Shown here one piece after another: positions 34,386 through 40,578 of a DNA stretch of 40,578 nucleotides (within the stretch, counting starts at the first letter, position 1; the number at the start of each line of letters is the position of its first letter). The DNA comes from an uncultured Verrucomicrobiota bacterium (lineage in GTDB: Bacteria > Verrucomicrobiota > Verrucomicrobiia > Methylacidiphilales > UBA1321). The stretch spans positions 1 to 40,578 of the forward strand of contig CAIPBM010000069.1 in the NCBI GenBank assembly GCA_903863295.1, given 5' to 3'. A program made the position numbers and the translations under genes. Under the pieces are notes generated by a model. It saw only the letters and a program-made list of their open reading frames with translations, ran no database searches and was not told the origin of the DNA.

Positions 34386-34967
34386 CTAAAGCAATCCTGC
34401 TGCGCGGAAATAGGTAACGAGTCGCTCCGTGGGGAGCCCGATGACGTTATTGCGCGAACCGTCCACCCGCTCGACAATCCATTCACCGTGCTCCTGCAGG
34501 GCATAGGCGCCGGCTTTGTCGAGGACGTGAACGTGCGCGAGATAGCGTTCGATGATTTCGGGGGAAAGCGTTTTGAAGACGACCTCGGTCACCTCGTGAA
34601 AATGGTGCTGCTGGTTTGAGGGCTCGATGAGCGCGCAGGCCGTGATCACTTCATGCTTCTGGCCGCTGAAAGCCTGGAGGAAGAGCATCGCTTCTTCCAG
34701 GGATGTCGGCTTGCCGAAGACGCGACCCTTCAGAACCACCACGGTATCTGCGCCGAGAATCCATGCCTCGGGTCTCTGGAGCGACACTGCCTGCGCCTTG
34801 CGACGGGCGTTCTCTGCCGCAAGATTAGCCGGAGTGAGGCTGGGTGCAGAATCAGGGGTGAGTTCGGTGACCTCAGCCGTGACCACTTCAAACGGAATGC
34901 TCAACTCACGAAGCAACGCGCTCCGTCGCGGAGATGTGCTGGCCAGAATCAGGGGCGTTGGGGGCAT
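34386..34967 (-). CDS. maf: Maf-family nucleoside triphosphate pyrophosphatase
   Basis: A 193-residue enzyme that hydrolyses non-canonical or modified nucleotides. LASTSPRRSALLREL (8-22) is the Maf signature. GADTVVVLKGRVFGKP carries the catalytic Asp74. DKAGAYALQEHGEWIVERVD followed by GSRNNVIGLP is the conserved C-terminal substrate pocket. Length is typical. It may form a two-gene unit with the PlsC-type gene. Confidence 0.95.
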   Translation of the reverse strand: MPPTPLILASTSPRRSALLRELSIPFEVVTAEVTELTPDSAPSLTPANLAAENARRKAQAVSLQRPEAWILGADTVVVLKGRVFGKPTSLEEAMLFLQAFSGQKHEVITACALIEPSNQQHHFHEVTEVVFKTLSPEIIERYLAHVHVLDKAGAYALQEHGEWIVERVDGSRNNVIGLPTERLVTYFRAAGLL

Positions 34968-34976
34968 GAAATCCCT

Positions 34977-35075
34977 TTAGCCGCAAAAGAACGCAAAGAG
35001 CACCAAAAAGAACGGAAGAGTTGACGAGGAAACCATCTTGGAATCTTTGTGTTCTCTGAGTTCTTTAACGGCTAA
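34977..35075. repeat. Imperfect inverted repeat of the CGCAAAGA type
   Basis: The left arm 34977-35000 (TTAGCCGCAAAAGAACGCAA...) and right arm 35045-35075 (...TTCTTTAACGGCTAA) are imperfect reverse complements. This purine-rich arm type is a common interspersed intergenic repeat in bacterial genomes. It separates maf from the divergent psd. Confidence 0.7.
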
Positions 35076-35122
35076 TCAGTGCCTGCAGATTTTTTCACGC
35101 CTTTGGAGGCATTTATGATAGG

Positions 35123-35779
35123 ATGAAAAATATGCCTTCTGCCCGTCAGGAAGCCCGGCGCTTTCTCTTACCGCTCTATTTTGTTGATCTGCTGCTTTTC
35201 ATCGTGGCCTGGATTTGGCCCGTGATGCTCATTCTCTTTTTTCTGGCGCTGGGTTTGACCCTTTTTGTTCGCTACTTTTTTCGCGATCCGGAGCGCGCCG
35301 TTCCCGCGGATGACAAGATCATTGTTTCCGCTGCAGATGGTTTGGTGGTCGATGTGCTGGAAATGGATGAGCCCGATTTTGGGCTGGGCCGCATGAAACG
35401 GGTCGCGGTTTTTCTCTCGGTTTTTGATGTTCACGTCAACCGCTCTCCCGTCACCGGCACGATCAAAAGCACGACCTACAAGGAAGGCGAATTCCTCGAT
35501 GTGCGTCACGCCGATTCCAGCACCCGCAATGAATGCCGGTCATGGTGGCTGGAGACAGCGCGCGGGCCCGTGGCCGTGCGACAAATCGCCGGGCTGGTTG
35601 CGCGCCGGATCGTTGCCTGGTCCAAGGAGGGCGACACGGTGGAGCGCGGTTTCCGCTTCGGGATGATCCGGTTCGGTTCGCGGACGGAAGTCTTTCTTCC
35701 CTTGGAATGCACCGTGCTGGTGAAACCGGGTGACCGCGTGGCCTGTGCGGCGACGCCCATCGCCCGCTGGCCGGAGTGA
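35123..35779 (+). CDS. psd: Phosphatidylserine decarboxylase-family proenzyme
   Basis: A 218-residue enzyme converting phosphatidylserine to phosphatidylethanolamine. Two membrane helices lie at about 13-50. RYFFRDPERAVPADD (50-64) and FDVHVNRSPVTG (101-112) are the family signatures. The self-cleavage site is F184-G185-S186 (RFGSRTEVFLP), where Ser becomes the pyruvoyl group. The short form without the L-G-S-T ending is typical of the psd-pssA gene pair. ATG 35132 is an alternative start with AGGA 8 nt upstream. pssA follows after 18 nt. Confidence 0.93.
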   Translation: MKNMPSARQEARRFLLPLYFVDLLLFIVAWIWPVMLILFFLALGLTLFVRYFFRDPERAVPADDKIIVSAADGLVVDVLEMDEPDFGLGRMKRVAVFLSVFDVHVNRSPVTGTIKSTTYKEGEFLDVRHADSSTRNECRSWWLETARGPVAVRQIAGLVARRIVAWSKEGDTVERGFRFGMIRFGSRTEVFLPLECTVLVKPGDRVACAATPIARWPE

Positions 35780-35797
35780 TCTGAACCTTTTCTTCCC

Positions 35798-36667
35798 ATG
35801 CCCGAATCCAACTACCGCCCGGAAAACATCTCCCGGATTTTTCTCCTGCCGAACCTGATGACGGCGGGGAACCTGATCTTCGGGTTCCTGGCCGTGTTGA
35901 AAATTTTCGAGGGCACGATCCAGCGCAGCACGGGCAAGGACGACTGGGCGCACACCTACATTATCAGCATCCAGTGCATCCTCGTCGCCTGCCTCTTTGA
36001 TTTGCTGGATGGGCGCCTCGCCCGCATGGGCGGGAGGGAAAGCCCCTTTGGGCGCGAGTTCGATTCGCTGGCCGATGTCGTCAGCTTCGGTGTCGCCCCG
36101 GCGTTGCTCGTGTTTAAGATCGTGCTCTATCATTTGCCCAGCCAGATCGGATGGTTGATCGCGGTCTTTTATCTTCTTTGCGGCACGCTGCGCCTCGCCC
36201 GTTTCAACGTCGCGGCGACTTACAATCTCGGCACCGGATCGCGCAGCTTCACCGGCTTTCCCATCCCGGCGGCGGCGGGAGTGATCTCATCGATCACCCT
36301 GGTGATGCTGCAGTACCAGAGCGAGGACGATCTCTCCTCGGGTTTTGGCGGCATCGCCTTGGCGGCTCTCATGCTGTTTCTCTCCTTCATGATGTTCAGC
36401 AAGTTCGAGTATCCCAGCTTCAAGGGCGTCAACTGGCGCACCCAATTTTCACTACCCAAGTTTTTGGCGGTGGTCGCGATCTTTGGACTGAACATCGTTT
36501 ATTACCCGTGGATGCTGGCGATCATGTTCGTCTCCTACCTGCTCTACGGTTTTCTGCGGCCCTTCCTCTCGCGTGCCTGGCGGCGTGAGATTGAAGAGGA
36601 CGAGGACGAGGGGCATCCCGATCCTGCCGAGGTAGCCGACGTTCCTCCCAAGCCCCAGGATGGGTAA
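35798..36667 (+). CDS. pssA: CDP-diacylglycerol-serine O-phosphatidyltransferase
   Basis: A 289-residue membrane enzyme making phosphatidylserine. The CDP-alcohol phosphotransferase motif is complete: D68-x-x-D71-G72-x-x-A75-R76 ... G85-x-x-x-D89-x-x-x-D93. About eight membrane helices are visible. The last 30 residues are strongly acidic (EEDEDEGHPD). It supplies the substrate of the decarboxylase gene just upstream. The stop overlaps the next gene's possible ATG by 8 nt. Confidence 0.95.
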   Translation: MPESNYRPENISRIFLLPNLMTAGNLIFGFLAVLKIFEGTIQRSTGKDDWAHTYIISIQCILVACLFDLLDGRLARMGGRESPFGREFDSLADVVSFGVAPALLVFKIVLYHLPSQIGWLIAVFYLLCGTLRLARFNVAATYNLGTGSRSFTGFPIPAAAGVISSITLVMLQYQSEDDLSSGFGGIALAALMLFLSFMMFSKFEYPSFKGVNWRTQFSLPKFLAVVAIFGLNIVYYPWMLAIMFVSYLLYGFLRPFLSRAWRREIEEDEDEGHPDPAEVADVPPKPQDG

Positions 36668-37031
36668 AGTTCAAACCATGGATCAGGCGGAAGACCGGCC
36701 CATCCAGCTTCTTTTCATCTGCAGCCGGAACCAATGGCGAAGTCCGACTGCGGAAAATCTCTACCGGAATTTTCCCGGTTATGCCGCCAGGTCTGCGGGG
36801 ACGGAGCCCGGGTCGCGCCAGCGCGTCACCGCAGGATTGATTGGCTGGGCAGACCTGATCTTTGTCATGGAAGCGCGGCATCGCGATTACTTGCGCGAGA
36901 AATTTTCCGAGGCCTTGATGGGTAAGCAGCTCATCAACCTGCGCATCCCGGACGATTTCGCTTACAATAACCCGGAGTTGATCGACCTCCTCAAGGCAAG
37001 CTTGAGCCCGCACATTCCCGTTCCCGACTAA
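36660..37031 (+). CDS. Low-molecular-weight phosphotyrosine-phosphatase-like protein (COG4551-type)
   Basis: A 123-residue protein. The P-loop C21-S-R-N-Q-W-R27-S fits C-x5-R-S of low-molecular-weight phosphatases but with the R-N-Q-W core of the short COG4551-type family. IPDDFAYNNPELIDLL carries the candidate general-acid Asp. The length of about 115 is normal for this subfamily, shorter than Wzb/YwlE. The start is either ATG 36660, overlapping pssA, or ATG 36678. Co-transcription with psd-pssA is likely; no tyrosine kinase is nearby. Confidence 0.82.
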   Translation: MGKVQTMDQAEDRPIQLLFICSRNQWRSPTAENLYRNFPGYAARSAGTEPGSRQRVTAGLIGWADLIFVMEARHRDYLREKFSEALMGKQLINLRIPDDFAYNNPELIDLLKASLSPHIPVPD

Positions 37032-37379
37032 AGCTAGTTCACCAGTTTTTAAAACGGTGGTGAGATAACGGTTCGGTGAGCGCTGCGGGGAGAGGTGGTT
37101 TCAAGTCTTTTTGATTTTTTGTCCTGATTGAACATGAAGGCATGAAAGCATGAAATACATGAAGGAGAACGAACGGCAGGTTTGGCCAGCATGCCATCCT
37201 TTCATGTATTTCCTGTCTTCATGTTTTCATGTTGATAAAATAGAAGCGAACCAGCAGTGACTTCAACGGTAGGCGGTTTATTGGCTTTAAAAGTAGCTGA
37301 ATACGGCTCGTTAGGATGATGTCCTCTGACGCGAACGCATCGACAAACCGGGCGGGATCGTGTTGGATGGGTAGCTGCA
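37032..37379. other. Gene-free stretch with repeats before the cupin gene
   Basis: This 348-nt gap holds no convincing gene. A weak hairpin (TCACC...GGTGA) sits at about 37039-37063 without a T-run. The ATGAA-type inverted repeat fills 37131-37234. The last 145 nt contain the unseen promoter of the cupin gene. Confidence 0.7.
37131..37234. repeat. ATGAA-type imperfect inverted repeat, copy 2
   Basis: The left arm starting at 37131 (four CATGAA-like units) is an imperfect reverse complement of the right arm 37201-37234. The right arm matches 33529-33562 at 30 of 34 positions. Both copies lie in the same orientation about 3.6 kb apart. Confidence 0.78.
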
Positions 37380-37823
37380 ATGAATTCGATTGTGCGACAT
37401 GTCGGCGGTCATCGCTGGGACGGGGTGCCGGTGCTGAATTACAAGGAGGACGGGAGCCATTTCAAGGCGATCTCCCGGCAGGTGCTTTTTGAAGGCGGCC
37501 CGAAGCTGGGTGCCGAGTTGCGCTACTTTGAGATCGAGCCGGGCGGACACTCCACCCTGGAGCGGCACGATCACATCCACTCCGTGATGGTCATTCGCGG
37601 GCGCGGGCAGTGCCTGGTGGGCGATGCGATTTACGAGATCACCAACAACGACCTGATCTATGTCCCCACGATGACCTGGCACCAGTTCCGCGCGACGACG
37701 AGCGAACCGCTCGGCTTTCTCTGCCTCGTGAACGTGGAGCGTGACCGCCCCGAGCGCCCCGATGAAGCGAATGCCGCGATGCTGAAGGCGTTGCCGAAGG
37801 TGGGGGAGTTTATTCGGCTTTAA
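37380..37823 (+). CDS. Single-domain cupin protein
   Basis: A 147-residue protein with one cupin barrel. Motif 1 is GGHSTLERHDHIHSVMVIRG (about 56-75), giving a triple-His metal site; motif 2 is YVPTMTWHQFRA with the fourth ligand His. EIEPGG before motif 1 and LCLVNVERDRPE after motif 2 are typical. Such proteins act as small dioxygenases, isomerases or ligand sensors; none can be chosen. It converges on the AraC-type regulator gene, with a palindromic repeat between them. Confidence 0.88.
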   Translation: MNSIVRHVGGHRWDGVPVLNYKEDGSHFKAISRQVLFEGGPKLGAELRYFEIEPGGHSTLERHDHIHSVMVIRGRGQCLVGDAIYEITNNDLIYVPTMTWHQFRATTSEPLGFLCLVNVERDRPERPDEANAAMLKALPKVGEFIRL

Positions 37824-37825
37824 AT

Positions 37826-37934
37826 TCCGTCATCCTGAGCTTGTCGAAGGATCAGACCCCAGCGATTAGGTAGCCATCAGCTATTGGCGGAAGTGAAATG
37901 GAAGCTGATCCTTCGACGAGCTCAGGATTACGGA
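37826..37934. repeat. Inverted repeat of the ATCCTGAGCTTGTCGAAGGAT family
   Basis: The arm 37826-37855 and its near reverse complement 37905-37934 flank a 49-nt spacer between two convergent genes. The core (ATCCTGAGC...GAAGGAT) is a very widespread intergenic repeat. It could terminate transcription from both sides, though no strong T-run follows. A half-copy lies at 40415-40446. Confidence 0.85.
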
Positions 37935-37936
37935 TG

Positions 37937-38887
37937 TTAGAGAGAGACCGTTCTGTTGGCCTTAAACTTCTCCACCAGCGCCGTAGCGGTGGGAAACAAC
38001 GCCGGACAACAGCCAATCGTGGTACAGAACGCCTTGCTGAAATGGCTGAGCGAGGCGTAGCCGACTTCCATCGCGGCCTCGGTGACGTTGTGGCGTCCGC
38101 CGAGCAGTAATTCTGCAGCGCGTTCCATGCGGATTTGGCGGACATATTGCGGAATGGTCATGCCCATCTCCTTGGAGAAAAGGCGGCTGAGATAAAAGGG
38201 ACTGCAACCGACCTGCGCGCCGAGAGCCTCGATATCGGGCGGATCGGCGAGGTGGCTGCGGAGGATCGCGGTGGTCCGCTCGATCCGCTCCTGCGCGACC
38301 CGTTTCTGGCGGTGACAAAAGAATTCCTCCTGCTGGATCGGCTGGAAGAGGACTTGGGAAAGGAGTTCCAGTGTCTTCGCCTGATACCAGAGCTTTTGCG
38401 CGGCAACCGGGACGGGAGGCTGGCGGAGCGCCTGGAAGGTGACTTCCTGCCCCGGCGACATCGCGCCAACGGCAGCGGCGGAACCGCCCTTGTTGATCAG
38501 CCAGCGGCGCAGCGCGGGATGGAGCGAGTCCTCCATCGAATCGACCTGCGTTTCGAGGAAGCCGCGGGAAAGCTCGACGGTGATGAAAGAATGATTTTCG
38601 CCTGCAGCGCGCTTGGCTTCGAGATCGGAATTGGCATTACAGTAGAAGCCGACGGTATGAGGCGCATACCGGACCTGAGTCCGGTCGTCTCGGACGGTAC
38701 CCGTGCCGCGCAAGTTGAGGCAAAGCTCCACGCTATTGCGATGGAAGCTGCGGCCCCAATCGACCGGGGAGGTGGCACGGAACTCATGGTTTTCCACGCT
38801 GACCCCCTCTCGCGCAAAGGAGCCATAGAGCTGTCGCCAGCCTTCCTTCACTTGCGCCCAAGCGCTGCTCTCATATGCCACTGCCAT
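37937..38887 (-). CDS. AraC-family transcriptional regulator
   Basis: A 316-residue regulator. The C-terminal 100 residues hold the two helix-turn-helix units: IEALGAQVGCSPFYLSRLFS, then EMGMTIPQYVRQIRMERAAE with the linker, and VTEAAMEVGYASLSHFSKAF with the second unit. The N-terminal part (about 20-110) is cupin-like (SFHRNSVELCLNLRGTGTVR) and should bind a small effector. Targets are unknown; the convergent cupin gene and divergent CorC-type gene are candidates by position only. Confidence 0.92.
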   Translation of the reverse strand: MAVAYESSAWAQVKEGWRQLYGSFAREGVSVENHEFRATSPVDWGRSFHRNSVELCLNLRGTGTVRDDRTQVRYAPHTVGFYCNANSDLEAKRAAGENHSFITVELSRGFLETQVDSMEDSLHPALRRWLINKGGSAAAVGAMSPGQEVTFQALRQPPVPVAAQKLWYQAKTLELLSQVLFQPIQQEEFFCHRQKRVAQERIERTTAILRSHLADPPDIEALGAQVGCSPFYLSRLFSKEMGMTIPQYVRQIRMERAAELLLGGRHNVTEAAMEVGYASLSHFSKAFCTTIGCCPALFPTATALVEKFKANRTVSL

Positions 38888-39002
38888 AAAGTCGTGGCTA
38901 TCAGGGTAGAGGAGGGGCAGGGAAAGTCAATGTAGTGGCAGGTGCGATGAAGTGCCCTCTTTCCCCATAGTCATCCCCGGCATCTTTCGCTAGAGTGAGA
39001 AG

Positions 39003-40403
39003 ATGTTGGCGGAAACGTGGTTACAATACCCGGAACAGACAGGGATCATTATCTTGCTCGTGGCGGCGAATGCCTTCTTCGTCGCGACGGAGTTTGCCTT
39101 TGTCAAAATCCGGGGCTCGCAGCTCAAGGCGACGCGGGTCAAGGGCAAGAAGGATTTCCGGTTGGGCCTTGCCATCCGGGTCACGCAGCATCTTGACCGC
39201 TACCTCTCCGCCACGCAGCTCGGCATCACTTTGACCAGCCTCGGTCTCGGATTTGTGGGCGAGCCAGTCGTAGCCAGATGGATGGAGAGCCCGGTCAAGC
39301 ATCTCGATGCCGCGACGGGCATCTTCGCCGCCCTTCACATCACCCCGGAGAAGGCGGTTGTCCCCATCAGCTATGCCATCGCCTTCGCGGGCATCACGTT
39401 CTTCCACATCGTGCTGGGCGAACTGGTGCCGAAGTACTTTGCGATTCAGCGTCCACGCACCGTCGTACTCTGGGCCGCCCCACCGCTCGTCATCTTTTAT
39501 CACGTCTGCTACCCGTTCATCTGGCTGCTCAATCGCACCGCCAACCGGCTTCTCATGTGGATGGGCATTCCGCTGGCGAAGGAATTTGACCATGGGTTTA
39601 ACCAGGAAGAATTGCAGTACGTATTGATGAACTCGCGTCATGTTCATCCCTCGGATGAACTGGTCAACAAGATCATGCTCAAGGCCATCCGGCTCAAGGA
39701 AACCACGGCGGAGCAGGTGATGCTGCCGCGCGACCAGGTCGTCATGCTCTGGCGCGATCATACCCTGGCGGAGAACCTGACGGTGGCCCAGAAATCGGGC
39801 TACAGCCGGTTGCCGTTTTGCGGCGAGACGCGCGACCAGGTGCTCGGGGTCATCCACGTCAAAGAACTGCTCTGGCAATATCAGGTGCTCGGGAACGAGA
39901 CCAAGTTGACCGATATCGTCCGCCCGATCCTGACCTTCCTGCCCAAGACGCGCCTACCCGCGATGCTTGAGCTTTTCCGCAAGTCCCGTAATCATCTGGC
40001 CCTGGTGCTTGATGCCGATGAAAAGATGATCGGGCTGGTCAGCTTCGAGGATGTGCTCGAGGAACTGGTCGGCGATATCCGCGATGAATTCGACATCGAG
40101 AAAGGCCCGTTCTATGAGCGGAGTCCCGATGCCGTGCTGGTCGATGCGGACTTGCCTCTGCGCGATCTCGCGGTGGAGACCGGTTGGCCGCTGGCCACAC
40201 AGACCACGGAGACGGTGGAGAAATGGGCGTTGCGCCATTGGGGCCACGTGCCTCATTCCGGCGACCAGTTGGAGATCGAGGGATTTCAACTCATCGCCAC
40301 GGAGGTCAGCCTGCGCCGCGTCCGCCGCCTGCGGATTGTCCGCAAGCCGGTGGCGGCGAATCCGGATGCCGAGCATGAGGCGGTCGAGGAGAATCACGCC
40401 TAG
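39003..40403 (+). CDS. CorC/HlyC-family (CNNM) membrane protein with CBS pair
   Basis: A 466-residue protein. The DUF21/CNNM membrane domain (about 1-200) has four helices and the sequences ATEFAFVKIRGSQLKA and LSATQLGITLTSLGLGFVGE. Two CBS domains follow (about 220-345), with MLPRDQVVMLWRDHT and GLVSFEDVLEELVGDIRDEF. The C-terminal CorC_HlyC domain (about 370-450) ends in RRVRRLRIVRKP. Family members are linked to Mg2+ or other divalent-cation export; the old name hemolysin C is misleading. It stands alone and is divergent from the AraC-type gene with a 115-nt gap. Confidence 0.93.
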   Translation: MLAETWLQYPEQTGIIILLVAANAFFVATEFAFVKIRGSQLKATRVKGKKDFRLGLAIRVTQHLDRYLSATQLGITLTSLGLGFVGEPVVARWMESPVKHLDAATGIFAALHITPEKAVVPISYAIAFAGITFFHIVLGELVPKYFAIQRPRTVVLWAAPPLVIFYHVCYPFIWLLNRTANRLLMWMGIPLAKEFDHGFNQEELQYVLMNSRHVHPSDELVNKIMLKAIRLKETTAEQVMLPRDQVVMLWRDHTLAENLTVAQKSGYSRLPFCGETRDQVLGVIHVKELLWQYQVLGNETKLTDIVRPILTFLPKTRLPAMLELFRKSRNHLALVLDADEKMIGLVSFEDVLEELVGDIRDEFDIEKGPFYERSPDAVLVDADLPLRDLAVETGWPLATQTTETVEKWALRHWGHVPHSGDQLEIEGFQLIATEVSLRRVRRLRIVRKPVAANPDAEHEAVEENHA

Positions 40404-40414
40404 CCAATTGGCCT

Positions 40415-40446
40415 CAATGATCCTGAGCTTGTGGTAGGATCAGCTT
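40415..40446. repeat. Half-copy of the ATCCTGAGCTTGTCGAAGGAT-type repeat
   Basis: This 32-nt segment shares the core TGATCCTGAGCTTGT...AGGATCAG with the repeat at 37826-37855, but with TGG where that copy has CGA. It is a short stem on its own just after the CorC-type gene stop and may serve as its terminator. Confidence 0.65.
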
Positions 40447-40489
40447 TGATTAGATTGTGGAAACCTCGTCCTAACTCTTTGAAGATAAG

Positions 40490-40568
40490 GTAGCCGCCGC
40501 TGTCCCTAGCGGCGGTGCTTTCCAGAACCCGGTTTCGCCTCTCCGCCGCTAGGGACAGCGGCGGCTAC
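40490..40568. repeat. Perfect 26-bp inverted repeat near the right edge
   Basis: The arm 40490-40515 (GTAGCCGCCGCTGTCCCTAG...) is the exact reverse complement of 40543-40568, with a 27-nt loop. Each arm itself contains a smaller palindrome (CCGCCGCT/AGCGGCGG). This form, GTAGCCGCCGCT...AGCGGCGGCTAC, recurs as an interspersed intergenic element in environmental bacteria. It lies in the gap after the CorC-type gene, which runs past the window end. Confidence 0.85.
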
Positions 40569-40578
40569 CCAAGGCCAA

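Overview
The window looks like chromosomal DNA from a Verrucomicrobiota-type bacterium. This is inference from several signs: a double-membrane cell (TolC/HlyD efflux parts); ribosomal proteins with Lys/Ala-rich tails and mostly no Shine-Dalgarno sequence; the alpha-E/ATP-grasp pair; DUF2905, DUF3147 and DUF347 genes; and many families of intergenic palindromic repeats. No 16S gene is present, so the assignment is tentative. I see no prophage, transposase, integrase or CRISPR array.

Layout. (1) 1-2323, minus strand: a TolC / HlyD / ABC-ATPase export operon running off the left edge, joined by ATGA overlaps. (2) 2598-3371: a four-repeat DUF347 membrane protein. (3) 3607-12437: an accessory cluster and the most interesting part of the window. 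A tightly coupled plus-strand run encodes an SGNH-like protein, a family-2 glycosyltransferase, a second SGNH-like protein lacking the catalytic His, E1-alpha and E1-beta of a thiamine-diphosphate 2-oxoacid-dehydrogenase-type enzyme, and a free-standing lipoyl domain. It meets a minus-strand pair (degenerate lipoyl-like protein, then a two-part protein ending in a third SGNH-like domain). Another glycosyltransferase and a transglutaminase follow. No E2 acyltransferase or E3 is present. (4) 12621-12692: tRNA-Glu. (5) 12873-20771: DinG-type helicase, secreted SGNH hydrolase, leuB, the alpha-E/ATP-grasp pair and sufT. (6) 20822-24998: DUF3147 protein, then rpmJ-rpsM-rpsK-rpsD-rpoA-rplQ, closed by a strong terminator. 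(7) 25225-33416: FTR1-type permease, MFS transporter, glycosyltransferase, dimeric dUTPase, thioredoxin reductase, a 1030-residue TPR protein and a DUF2905 protein. (8) 33652-40403: PlsC-type acyltransferase and Maf on the minus strand; psd-pssA-phosphatase on the plus strand; then a cupin, an AraC regulator and a CorC/HlyC-type CBS protein.

How the genes may work together. The cluster at 3607-12437 reads as a dedicated route in which a TPP enzyme loads an acyl or ketol unit onto a free lipoyl carrier, SGNH-fold proteins transfer or release it, and glycosyltransferases supply a glycan acceptor. The transglutaminase may cleave or link the product. The enzyme families are seen directly; the pathway is inference. 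The rest of the window is mostly housekeeping: translation and transcription, leucine and phosphatidylethanolamine synthesis, redox, dUTP removal and Fe-S assembly. At least six kinds of dyad repeat fill the gaps between genes.
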